A DNA stretch of 64,000 nt, taken from positions 558,001-622,000 of the forward strand of contig CALTAJ010000001.1 in the NCBI GenBank assembly GCA_943842245.1, given 5' to 3'. Of the stretch, positions 9,389 to 16,927 are shown in pieces. How positions within the stretch are numbered: the first letter of the stretch is position 1; each line of letters begins with the position of its first letter. Source of the DNA: an uncultured Flavobacteriaceae bacterium. Its GTDB lineage: Bacteria > Bacteroidota > Bacteroidia > Flavobacteriales > Flavobacteriaceae. A model generated the notes under the pieces. That model was not told the DNA's origin and did not search any database. It worked only from the letters and a program-made list of their open reading frames with translations. The translations under genes were made by a program, and so were the position numbers.

Positions 9389-10391
9389 TGAAATAAGACA
9401 TATCATGGAAGAACAATTGAGCAATGGGAAAAACTTTGCTATGGCTCAAATTATTGGCAGAATATCACCAAGTTCTTCAAAAATTGGAGATAAAGCAATT
9501 ATACTAGAATCAGGTCAATTGATTGGATGGATCGGCGGTGGTTGTGTTAGGGGTATTGTTATCAAGGAAGCATTAGATGTTATTCAAACCAAAAAATTTA
9601 TTAAAATTAGGGTTTCACCAGAAGGGGGAACAAAAGAAAAATCAAATTTCAAAGAGTATATTATGTCATGTCAAAGTAAAGGTACTGTTGAGATTATGAT
9701 AGAGTCGGTTATTGCTCAACCTGAAATCGTCATAATAGGAAAATCTAATATTGCAAGAAAACTTGCTAAAATAGCGACAGAATCAGATTTCAAAGTTTCT
9801 GTTTTAGCAAATGATATTGCACCTGAAATGTTTCCATCTGTTAATTTTATAAGTGAAAAGATAGATTTTAAGTCATTCTCAAACCTTAATAATAGCTATA
9901 TAATTGTAACGACTCAAGGGGATGATGATGAGATATCTGTTTTAAAAGCTATGCAAACGACAGCACAATTTATTGGTTTTGTATCAAGTAGAAAGAAAAC
10001 TAATGATATAAAAGATTACCTAAAAAATAATGGTGTGAATAAAAATCGTATAGCTCAGCTTCGAAGTCCAATAGGTTTGGATATTAATGCAAAACTTGCT
10101 AGTGAGGTATCTATAAGTATCTTAGCTGAGATAATACAACATTTTCGTAGTGGAAAACCAATTCAATCTGAAGATTATTCGGTTTCAAAAAAGGATTCAG
10201 AATCTAATACGATCTCTAGTACTTTTCAAGATGAGTTTTTCATTAATCCTGTATGTAATGTTCCTGTTTCTAAAACTAATCCGAAACATATAATTGAATA
10301 TGAAGGAGAAAAAGTTTTTTTCTGTTGTGATGGTTGCAAAAATACTTTTGAGAAAAATCCAACTCAATATATCTCTAATAAAAAACAATAA
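9381..10391 (+). CDS. coxF: CoxF/XdhC-family maturation protein with C-terminal YHS domain
   Basis: Three parts can be seen. Residues 1-70 are an XdhC_CoxI domain with the conserved WIGGGCVRG (C55). Residues about 112-255 are the Rossmann-like XdhC_C domain ending in SPIGLDINAKLASEVSISILAEI. Residues 286-332 are a YHS-type metal-binding domain with C292 (NPVCNVPV), C315, C316 and C319 (FFCCDGC) and the PTQY ending. XdhC proteins handle the molybdenum cofactor; YHS domains commonly bind metals such as copper. I infer the fusion may couple cofactor and copper handling for the Mo-Cu centre. Position after coxE fits coxF. Confidence 0.86.
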   Translation: MFNEIRHIMEEQLSNGKNFAMAQIIGRISPSSSKIGDKAIILESGQLIGWIGGGCVRGIVIKEALDVIQTKKFIKIRVSPEGGTKEKSNFKEYIMSCQSKGTVEIMIESVIAQPEIVIIGKSNIARKLAKIATESDFKVSVLANDIAPEMFPSVNFISEKIDFKSFSNLNNSYIIVTTQGDDDEISVLKAMQTTAQFIGFVSSRKKTNDIKDYLKNNGVNKNRIAQLRSPIGLDINAKLASEVSISILAEIIQHFRSGKPIQSEDYSVSKKDSESNTISSTFQDEFFINPVCNVPVSKTNPKHIIEYEGEKVFFCCDGCKNTFEKNPTQYISNKKQ

Positions 10392-10405
10392 GGAATATAA
10401 ATTCT

Positions 10406-11008
10406 ATGATTAATATTCCTCATTTATTATTAGCAGCTGGAACTTCTAAAAGAATGGGCGAACCTAAACAGCTTTTAAATTGGGGGAATAAAAAACTTAT
10501 TCAATTTCAAATAGAAAGAATTTTATTAACCACGGGAAAACTCTTTATTATTTTAGGTGCACATGCAGATATAATAGAACCTTACATAAAAAAATATAAT
10601 ATAGATATTATTAGATACGACCATTGGGAATATGGAATGGGTAATTCCATAGCTTACGGGGTCCAGCAAATTTTAAAATCGAAAATAAAATTAGATGGAA
10701 TTCTTATTTCCTTAATAGATCAACCTCTTATTACAAGTAGCCACTATTTAAAAATGAGATCACTTTTTCAAAAAGGGAAAGATCAAATTATTGTCTCAAA
10801 GTCCAATACTGGTTGGTGTGGAGTTCCTGTTTTATTTGATGTATTTTTTTTTGATTCATTAAAATCTCTTACTGGAGAGGAAGGAGCAAAAGAAATCTTA
10901 AAAAAAAATCAAGAAAATGCAGTTTTTATAAATGGAGGAAATATTTTGGTAGATATGGACACACCAGAGGTTTATCAAGAATTAGCCAAGAAATATTTTC
11001 AAATTTAA
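10406..11008 (+). CDS. MocA-like molybdenum cofactor cytidylyltransferase
   Basis: Nucleotidyltransferase of the MocA type, which attaches CMP to molybdopterin to make the cytosine dinucleotide form used by CO dehydrogenase and related hydroxylases. The N-terminal motif LAAGTSKRMGEPKQLL (9-24) is of the MocA kind (LAAGxSxRMG...KQLL) and unlike the LAGG...DK of MobA. Also present are LISLIDQPLI and the late GEEGAKEILKK and DMDTPEVYQEL. The length of 200 is typical. It follows coxF by 14 bases and ends the cox operon; the next gene is convergent. Confidence 0.88.
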   Translation: MINIPHLLLAAGTSKRMGEPKQLLNWGNKKLIQFQIERILLTTGKLFIILGAHADIIEPYIKKYNIDIIRYDHWEYGMGNSIAYGVQQILKSKIKLDGILISLIDQPLITSSHYLKMRSLFQKGKDQIIVSKSNTGWCGVPVLFDVFFFDSLKSLTGEEGAKEILKKNQENAVFINGGNILVDMDTPEVYQELAKKYFQI

Positions 11009-11031
11009 TCCTTATGGATAATAAAATAGGA

Positions 11032-11050
11032 ATTTACTTATAAGGTAAAT
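11032..11050. terminator. Weak hairpin between convergent operons
   Basis: ATTTAC and GTAAAT form a six-base stem in the 80-base gap between the convergent cox operon and the IorAB genes. It is AT-rich and short, so termination here is only suggested. Confidence 0.25.
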
Positions 11051-11088
11051 CACTGTTTTAAATTTAGATCAAATTAATACTTTATCCT

Positions 11089-13338
11089 TTATCCAACTAT
11101 TTGTTTGTCCGTTATAAAAGGTTGATTATAATACCTTCTACCTGAGGCACGATAAAGTGCATTGGCTAGAGCTCCTATTACTGGAGGGAAAGTTGGCTCA
11201 CCCAATCCAGTAGGTGAAATTTCATTTTTAACAAAATCTACTTGGATTTTTTTGGGGGCTTCAGAATGACGAATTAATCTGTACTTGTCAAAATTTTGTT
11301 GCTCTGGGACACCATCTTTAAAACTCATAGAACTATAAAAAGCATGACCAATCCCATCTATAAGCCCTCCTTCTGATAAATTTTTTGCTGCGTCTGGATT
11401 AATCACAATACCACAATCGACGGTACAATAAATTTTATCAATAATGGGATTTCCATTTTCAACTTTTATGTCTAAAACATTAGCTACATAGGAATTATGA
11501 CAAAAATAAGCTGATACACCTCTGTGAATTCCTTCTGACGAATTATCCCAATTAGACTTTTCTCTTACTAACTCAAGAACACCAGCATATCGAGATGCAT
11601 CATAGTCATTATCTTTGCCAACAGGGTTTTCCTTTGCTTTTTGTAATAGATCAAGTCTGAATTGAATTGGATCCTTTTCAGCGATCTCAGCCACCTCATC
11701 AAGAAAAGATTGTTCAGCTCCTGCAATAAAATTAGAACGAGGTGCTCTGAAAGCACCAACAGATATATTTGATTTTAATTCCCAAGACTCTGCCAAATAA
11801 TGATCTATTGCTCCTGCTGGAAATCTATTTGCAGCTATGGGGCTTTCGGGAATTCCTCCAGCTTTTACATGAAAAGCAATTAGATTATTGTTTTTATCTA
11901 AAGCCGCTCTGTAAGTTGCTCTGTAAGTGGGGCGATAACTCCCCTGACTCATATCATCTTCTCTTGTATAAATTAGTTTTATTGGTGACTTCATTGTTTT
12001 GGAAATAACTGCTGCCTCAGTTAAGAAGTGACCATATAATCTTCGTCCAAATCCACCACCCATTCGGGTCATTTGTATGTCAATTTTTTCTAATGGCATT
12101 CCTAGTCGGCTAGAAACACTTTTTTCCATTGCTTCTGGAGTTTGAATTGGCCCAACCAAAGTAGCTTTATCATCTGTTACATCAGCAAAAAAGTTCATAG
12201 GTTCCATAGTATTATGGGCTAAATAGGGACAGGTGTAAGTCCTTTCAACTACTTTAACTGCTTTTTTAAACATGGCTTCTGGGTTTCCATCTTGGCGAAC
12301 TACTTTAGCTTTTTTATTTTCCATTGAGGCCATCAATTTCATATGATCTGAACTACTTTCTAAACCACTAGGAATTGTGGCTTTAAATTCACCAGCCCAA
12401 CCCTGGACTTTTTCAGTTTTTTCAGGTGCTAGCTCCCATTTTACTTCAAGTTCTTTTTTAGCTTGCATTACTTGCCAGGTTGTTTCGCCAACAATTACAG
12501 CAATTTCATTAAATGAATCGGTATCACACCATTGCTTGGTATAATCTTCCAATTGTGTTTTTATCGAAAACACATCTTTTATACCAGGCATACTTTTTAT
12601 TTGACTTGTATCCATCGATTTAAATTGCATTCCGAAGGCAGGTGGATGAATAATCATCGCAATTAACATTTTATCAGCAGAGTAGTCCAATCCATAGAGA
12701 GGCTGTCCAGTAATTATTTTTGCACCATCTACATTCTTTCTAGAAGTTCCAATAATTTTAAAATCAGATATTTCTTTAAGAGATACTTCTTTAGGAACTT
12801 TCATTTCAGAGGCTAGAGATGCCATTGGTCCAAATCCTGATATATTTCCAGTAGCTTTATGAATTAACTGTCCTTTACTAGTGATGATTTCATTTTGATT
12901 AACACTCCAATTTTGAGCTGCAGCTTCAACCAACATTGCCCTAGCAGTAGCACCAGCCATTCTTAAACTGTTCCAGCCTTGACGGATGGATTGACTACCA
13001 CCAGCTATTTGTCTATTGAAAATAGAAGTGTTTAGGGGCGCTTGTTCCACGATCACATCATCCCAATTAGCGTCTAATTCTTCAGCTACAATCATTGGCA
13101 TTGATGTTTTTATATTTTGACCGATTTCAGGATTTGGAGACATTATTGTTATTAGTCCATTTTCACCGATTTTTAAAAATCCATTAATTTTAAACCATTC
13201 TTTGGGCAGTGCTTTAACTTGATTTGGTGTCATGTCACATGATGCTAACCAATTAAAACTAAGCATTATTCCACCTCCAGCTATCGTACTTCTTTTAATA
13301 AAAGATCTTCTACCGATTGATGTCTTCACTTTATTCAT
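11089..13338 (-). CDS. Exported molybdopterin hydroxylase large subunit (isoquinoline 1-oxidoreductase/aldehyde dehydrogenase type)
   Basis: Molybdenum-binding subunit of a xanthine-oxidase-family enzyme, close to IorB and periplasmic aldehyde dehydrogenases. The N-terminus has a twin-arginine signal (R10-R11 in GRRSFIK) followed by a hydrophobic stretch and WLASC, a likely lipobox at C34, so the mature protein could be a Tat-exported lipoprotein. Landmarks include MTRMGGGFGRR, GAFRAPRSN and the C-terminal GLGEPTFPP with the catalytic glutamate at about E714. There is no form I CoxL loop. The 749 residues are normal for IorB. The 2Fe-2S gene lies nine bases upstream; no cytochrome subunit is adjacent. 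The substrate is unknown. Confidence 0.88.
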   Translation of the reverse strand: MNKVKTSIGRRSFIKRSTIAGGGIMLSFNWLASCDMTPNQVKALPKEWFKINGFLKIGENGLITIMSPNPEIGQNIKTSMPMIVAEELDANWDDVIVEQAPLNTSIFNRQIAGGSQSIRQGWNSLRMAGATARAMLVEAAAQNWSVNQNEIITSKGQLIHKATGNISGFGPMASLASEMKVPKEVSLKEISDFKIIGTSRKNVDGAKIITGQPLYGLDYSADKMLIAMIIHPPAFGMQFKSMDTSQIKSMPGIKDVFSIKTQLEDYTKQWCDTDSFNEIAVIVGETTWQVMQAKKELEVKWELAPEKTEKVQGWAGEFKATIPSGLESSSDHMKLMASMENKKAKVVRQDGNPEAMFKKAVKVVERTYTCPYLAHNTMEPMNFFADVTDDKATLVGPIQTPEAMEKSVSSRLGMPLEKIDIQMTRMGGGFGRRLYGHFLTEAAVISKTMKSPIKLIYTREDDMSQGSYRPTYRATYRAALDKNNNLIAFHVKAGGIPESPIAANRFPAGAIDHYLAESWELKSNISVGAFRAPRSNFIAGAEQSFLDEVAEIAEKDPIQFRLDLLQKAKENPVGKDNDYDASRYAGVLELVREKSNWDNSSEGIHRGVSAYFCHNSYVANVLDIKVENGNPIIDKIYCTVDCGIVINPDAAKNLSEGGLIDGIGHAFYSSMSFKDGVPEQQNFDKYRLIRHSEAPKKIQVDFVKNEISPTGLGEPTFPPVIGALANALYRASGRRYYNQPFITDKQIVG

Positions 13339-13347
13339 AAATATTTT

Positions 13348-13803
13348 TTAAGATTTTGAGGCAGTTTTGATTGCTGCTTTTATTCGGGTATAGGTTCCAC
13401 ATCTGCAAATATTTCCATTCATTGCAGAATCAATTTCCTCATCAGAAGGATTTGTATTAGTTTCTAAAAGAGCGGAAGCACTCATAATTTGTCCTGATTG
13501 ACAATACCCACACTGAGGAACATCATGTTCCAACCAGGCTTTTTGGACTGGATGTTCTCCATTCTCAGACAACCCTTCTATAGTTGTCACTTTATTTTTC
13601 CCAATAGAAGATATTGGTAATTGACAAGAGCGAACTGCTGCTCCATTCAAATGAATCGTACACGCACCACATTGAGCAATACCACAGCCATACTTTGTTC
13701 CTACAAGATTTAAATGATCACGAAGCACCCATAGTATAGGTGTATTTGGATCTACATTAACCTCTAAATTTTTCCCATTAACATTTAGTAGAAATTGTTC
13801 CAT
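13348..13803 (-). CDS. 2Fe-2S subunit of IorAB-type molybdenum hydroxylase
   Basis: Small iron-sulfur subunit partnering the downstream large subunit. The first cluster has C40, C45, C48 and C60 ([15 protein letters not shown]); the second has C98 and C101 (QCGYC) and C133 and C135 (ICRCGTY). All eight ligands are present in 151 residues. It has no signal peptide, which is usual because the folded heterodimer is carried across the membrane on the large subunit's Tat signal. It is first in the two-gene operon. Confidence 0.92.
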   Translation of the reverse strand: MEQFLLNVNGKNLEVNVDPNTPILWVLRDHLNLVGTKYGCGIAQCGACTIHLNGAAVRSCQLPISSIGKNKVTTIEGLSENGEHPVQKAWLEHDVPQCGYCQSGQIMSASALLETNTNPSDEEIDSAMNGNICRCGTYTRIKAAIKTASKS

Positions 13804-13941
13804 TATCTAGTTACTTATTTTTGAATCAAATCTTTATTACATCTAAATATAAAAAAATCATTTTTGAAATTCTTTTAAAAATTGATTTTTTGTAATTTAA
13901 ATTGATTATAAATTAGGGATAGTTTAATCAATAATCTTAAT

Positions 13942-14501
13942 CTAATTTTTACTTATATAGTCAAAAATTCTTGATTCTAAGATGGGTAAAGTGAGGGTTC
14001 CTTTTTCGAGAATTTTTTCATGAAATTCACGGATATCGAACTTACTTCCTAATTTTTCTTCAGTTAAATTTCTTAACTCACGTATTTTTAATTCCCCAAT
14101 TTTGTAAGATAGTGCTTGACCGGGCCAGGAGATATATCGATCAATTTCGGTATTTACTTCGTGGATAGAAAGGGCAGTATTTTCTGTCATAAAATCAACT
14201 GCTTTTTGACGAGACCATCCAAACACATGTATTCCTGTATCTACTACAAGTCTACATGCACGCCACATTTCATAGGTTAATTTTCCAAAATGCTCAAAAG
14301 GAGTGGTATATATTCCCATTTCATTTGCTAAAAATTCAGTATAGAGACCCCATCCTTCTCCATATGCTGAGAGATATAGATTTTTTCTAAACTGAGGGAT
14401 GTCCTCTGACAATTCTTGATTCAGCGCACCTTGTAAATGATGTCCAGGTACTGCTTCATGGGCTGTTAAGGAGGGAATTACATATAAAGGTCTACTAGGC
14501 A
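13942..14501 (-). pseudogene. C-terminal fragment of DUF885 family (putative zinc peptidase) protein
   Basis: About 185 residues of the C-terminal part of a DUF885 protein, a large secreted zinc-peptidase-like family usually near 580 residues. The metal motif HEAVPGHHLQ and the later ISWPGQALSYKIGELKI segment are intact. The recognisable family sequence begins at MPSRPLY (near 14501). Upstream of that the frame runs into the antisense of a desaturase gene and has no family similarity, so two thirds of the gene is missing. I read it as a broken gene at a rearrangement or assembly junction. Confidence 0.8.
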
Positions 14502-14818
14502 TGATGTTTTTTCTGTTTTTTTCCAACAGTTGGTGGGAATGGTTGCTATTTCCAATCACTTTTTTAATGGCTCCAATACACGGTGCGATAATTAACTGGT
14601 TTGGTCATGTATACGGTTACGTGAATTTTAAAATGAAAAATACAAGTAAGAATCTCTTCCCTTTTGATTTTTTAATGATGGGTGAGGGCTATCACAACAA
14701 CCACCATAAAAATTTCAACAATGCCAATTTTGGTGTAAAGTGGCACGAAATAGACTTTACATTTTTAATTATGAAATTCCTGGACGCTTTAGGTTTTATT
14801 TGCTTAAATAAAAAATAA
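14501..14818 (+). pseudogene. C-terminal fragment of membrane fatty-acid (acyl-CoA) desaturase
   Basis: About 105 residues matching the end of a delta-9-type desaturase: the sequence MAPIHGAIINWFGHVYGY, the NTSKNL linker, the third histidine box GEGYHNNHHK and the tail WHEIDFTFLIMKFLDALG. The N-terminal two thirds, with the first two histidine boxes, are missing. Its 5' end meets the 5' side of the DUF885 fragment at about 14501-14510 with no spacer, so both genes lost their starts at one point. Confidence 0.8.
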
Positions 14819-14977
14819 TTTCACAGGGTTTTGATTGGCAACAGTCTCTTCTATTGAAGCAATAAATTACAGGCTAAATAAATATAGTTAAATTCTAATG
14901 CGGCTATATTTTACGCTATCACGTATCCACACTTTCCCCAAACAACACCCCCCTAAAATGTCTTTTATAGATCTTAG

Positions 14978-15067
14978 CTTAAGGCAGTGATACCAATGAA
15001 TTAGAAGGAATTTGGATTGTATCCATTGGTGTAAAAGAAAAACCCTCCGCTTGGGAAGGCTTTGATA
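14978..15067 (+). other. Possible lipocalin-like gene remnant
   Basis: A short plus-strand frame reads NELEGIWIVSIG, resembling the first strand of small lipocalin-like lipoproteins (E-G-x-W), and is bounded by stops on both sides. It sits in the decayed region after the desaturase fragment. With about 30 residues this could be chance. Confidence 0.25.
15038..15063 (-). terminator. Rho-independent terminator after the 15.1 kb lipoprotein
   Basis: AAAACCCTCC and GGGAAGGCTTT form an imperfect stem just past the minus-strand stop at 15068. It belongs to the CCCTC/GAGGG terminator type that recurs in this window. Confidence 0.55.
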
Positions 15068-15559
15068 TTATTCCACTTTAGGTTCAGGAAATTTAGAGGT
15101 ATCATAAAATCCCCATTCAAAATTTACTTTATTACCACTCATAGCAAAAGATAAGTTTACTGGAATTTTAATTTCTTCATCAGAGTTATATCCTTTAGAA
15201 GTGAACTCAATCCAAACATGTCCAAATTGATTCCCATTTTCTTGTGTAATTATTTCATATACACCATCATTAACACTCAAACTAGCAAATAGATTTTCTC
15301 TATTCCAAATATGTTGGGTTAACATTTCGTCTATACTAATTGATGCATCTTCATTATTCCACCAACCGTTATGAACAACATTTGCATCTTCAGTAAAATG
15401 AGACCTATAAGTATCCCAATCTCCTGCTGTAAATGAGGTAATTAGGTTTTTTAAAGAATTTATTTGATCTCCTTCATTAGTTACACTTGATGTGTTTATT
15501 TGGCTATTGCATGAAATAAAGAGAATCATTAAGGAAAATAGGTAAAGTATTTTTTTCAT
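15068..15559 (-). CDS. NTF2/SnoaL-like lipoprotein
   Basis: A 163-residue secreted lipoprotein with a signal peptide and lipobox (LFISC, C17). The rest resembles the NTF2/SnoaL-like fold used by ketosteroid-isomerase-related and DUF4440 proteins: LITSFTAGDWDTYRSHFTEDANVVHNG, then HVWIEFTSKG and VNFEWGFYD. No catalytic role can be assigned. The start codon is preceded directly by AAATCAATTAAA, the start-proximal motif seen at several other small secreted protein genes here. Related NTF2-like lipoproteins are encoded at 16924 and 18547. Confidence 0.75.
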   Translation of the reverse strand: MKKILYLFSLMILFISCNSQINTSSVTNEGDQINSLKNLITSFTAGDWDTYRSHFTEDANVVHNGWWNNEDASISIDEMLTQHIWNRENLFASLSVNDGVYEIITQENGNQFGHVWIEFTSKGYNSDEEIKIPVNLSFAMSGNKVNFEWGFYDTSKFPEPKVE

Positions 15560-15652
15560 TTTAATTGATTTATGATTAATAAGCTGCTAATATAAAAAAT
15601 CTACAATATCTCTACTGCGTGTTTTTCTTCCTGAACTTAATGAAGAGGATAT

Positions 15653-15680
15653 AAAAACCCTCCACTTGGGAGGGAAATTT
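15653..15680 (-). terminator. Rho-independent terminator downstream of a gene remnant
   Basis: AAAACCCTCC, loop ACTTG, GGAGGG. It lies 15 bases past the stop of the minus-strand remnant at 15694, the expected place for that gene's terminator, which suggests the remnant was once a functional gene. Confidence 0.6.
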
Positions 15681-15693
15681 GTAAGTTATTTTT

Positions 15694-15810
15694 TTATAAT
15701 GATTTTAAAACGTAAACTTTTTTGTTTGGTAAATCTTCGCCGATTGAAATAGCAAATTCAGCAAATTTAGGATCATTCATCATAGCGCCCAATTCAGGGA
15801 AGAACAATAT
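15694..15810 (-). pseudogene. C-terminal remnant of a secreted alpha/beta-barrel-like protein
   Basis: A minus-strand frame of about 38 codons reads ELGAMMNDPKFAEFAIS and ends KKVYVLKSL with a stop at 15694. It resembles in pattern the end of the intact protein at 44197-44889 (MLADPAFADFSKKV ... IIRVMDF), so I infer a truncated paralogue. No start is present and the frame runs into a plus-strand remnant. Confidence 0.5.
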
Positions 15811-15995
15811 TAGAGAATGGAACACTTATATCTACCCCCTTAAAGGGAACTTGGAAAAGAATGGGTGCAAATGTTAAGTTCTATTTTACTGATGCAATAA
15901 ATAATGGTGCAATGAATTTTGTAATGTGGGATGTTAATCTCTTGAAGAAAAAAGCTGATGTTAAATATTTTGAATTGCACGAGGCAGAAAATTAA
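15808..15995 (+). pseudogene. C-terminal remnant of a lipocalin-like protein
   Basis: A plus-strand frame of about 60 codons without a start reads LENGTLISTPLKGTWKRMG and continues NGAMNFVMWDVN to a stop at 15995. The GTWKRMG segment resembles GAWKRV in the duplicated lipoprotein at 63034. It is fused head to head with the remnant at 15694-15810, again with both 5' ends lost. The family assignment is weak. Confidence 0.4.
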
Positions 15996-16073
15996 ACTCT
16001 TGGCTTATCATCTTCATTAAGTCTGGTTCTTTCCTTGAAATTTTTTTAGTAATAACAAATAAAGTAGAGGTTT

Positions 16074-16256
16074 TTATTTTTTTTTAGGGGGTGCATTTCT
16101 GTATATAAAAACACCTAAACAAACGATTATGGGAGTAAGTACCTGTATCGTGTGTCTTGTATTAGTAAAAAGCATGTCATCAAAAATTGTAACAAACAGA
16201 AAGGATGAAAGCAAACAGAATGAACAAAGTGCTGAATATAATTGCCAAACCTTCAT
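16074..16256 (-). CDS. Small two-helix membrane protein
   Basis: Sixty residues with two hydrophobic segments (about 8-30 and 37-52) and a lysine-rich end (PPKKK), typical of a small inner-membrane protein. Its ATG lies 12 bases after the stop of an even smaller hydrophobic frame, so the two could form a mini-operon. No family was recognised. It sits in the decayed region and so could be a relic. Confidence 0.45.
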   Translation of the reverse strand: MKVWQLYSALCSFCLLSSFLFVTIFDDMLFTNTRHTIQVLTPIIVCLGVFIYRNAPPKKK

Positions 16257-16267
16257 AAATCTATTTC

Positions 16268-16342
16268 TTAAGATTTCTTCTTAAGAACCAGATAACCTCC
16301 ACCGAGACAACAAATTAATGCAATAAGTAAATCTGTATTCAT
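16268..16342 (-). CDS. Candidate 24-residue membrane microprotein
   Basis: A minus-strand ATG frame of 24 codons: a short polar start (MNTDLL), one hydrophobic stretch with ICCLGGGYLVL and a basic end KKKS. This positive-inside single-helix pattern is common in bacterial microproteins. Its stop is 11 bases ahead of the ATG of the 60-residue membrane protein, suggesting co-transcription. The evidence is only length and composition. Confidence 0.35.
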   Translation of the reverse strand: MNTDLLIALICCLGGGYLVLKKKS

Positions 16343-16564
16343 AATATGAAAATAAATAAATTATGGGATAATTATAAAAAAATCCAAACAAACTTATAGC
16401 AGAAGTAAAAAGATGCGTTTTAAATATTATAGATAAAATATCTCAAATATATTTTAGCGAAACTAGTACTTCTTGTAAGGTTAAGTAAAGGATTTAACTT
16501 CGTTTATTACTCACTAAGAAAGAATCAGTGTTAAAATATTATAGAGTTTTTTTATCTTTAAGAT

Positions 16565-16783
16565 ATGGAGTATTATAAAAAAAGAAAAAAAGAAATTGTG
16601 GAATCTATATTGTCTACAATTAGTGATATTAGAGATAATGAATATAATAAAATAGAAAATGCTTATAATGTATATGAGCAAAAAGGAGCAAAACATGTTA
16701 CTAATATTGGGCAAAATACTTTTAATGAAGTAATTATTGATGCACTTGATGAAGTTAAAAATACAATTGAAAAGAGTTTATAA
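16565..16783 (+). CDS. Small charged hypothetical protein
   Basis: Seventy-two residues, highly charged and predicted helical (EYYKKRKKEIVESILSTIS near the start, then IIDALDEVKNTIEKSL at the end), with no signal peptide, cysteine or known motif. It could be a small coiled-coil protein. The surrounding DNA is unusually AT-rich, so a chance frame remains possible. Confidence 0.4.
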   Translation: MEYYKKRKKEIVESILSTISDIRDNEYNKIENAYNVYEQKGAKHVTNIGQNTFNEVIIDALDEVKNTIEKSL

Positions 16784-16856
16784 CGGAACATAAAAACTAC
16801 ACCCCGGACATACCCTTTTAATTAAGTTCAAGAAAAATGAAAATTAAATAGTCACT

Positions 16857-16927
16857 ATATCTTCTCCGATAAGTTTTAGGACTTCTTTGTATCTTGATGA
16901 TTATTAATTATAAATCAATCAAAATGA
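16857..16927 (+). repeat. Duplicated 5' leader, copy 1
   Basis: The 70 bases ahead of the lipoprotein gene at 16924 match those ahead of the OsmC gene (17989-18055). Shared blocks in order are ATATCTTC, AGTTTTAG/AATTTTAG, GACTTCTTT, ATTATTAATT and AATCAATT next to the start codon. The copies differ by substitutions and small gaps. Confidence 0.6.

Noticed and set aside
11089-13338. A second CO dehydrogenase large subunit
   Set aside because: It lacks the form I active-site loop, carries an export signal and pairs only with a 2Fe-2S subunit, as in IorAB-type enzymes.
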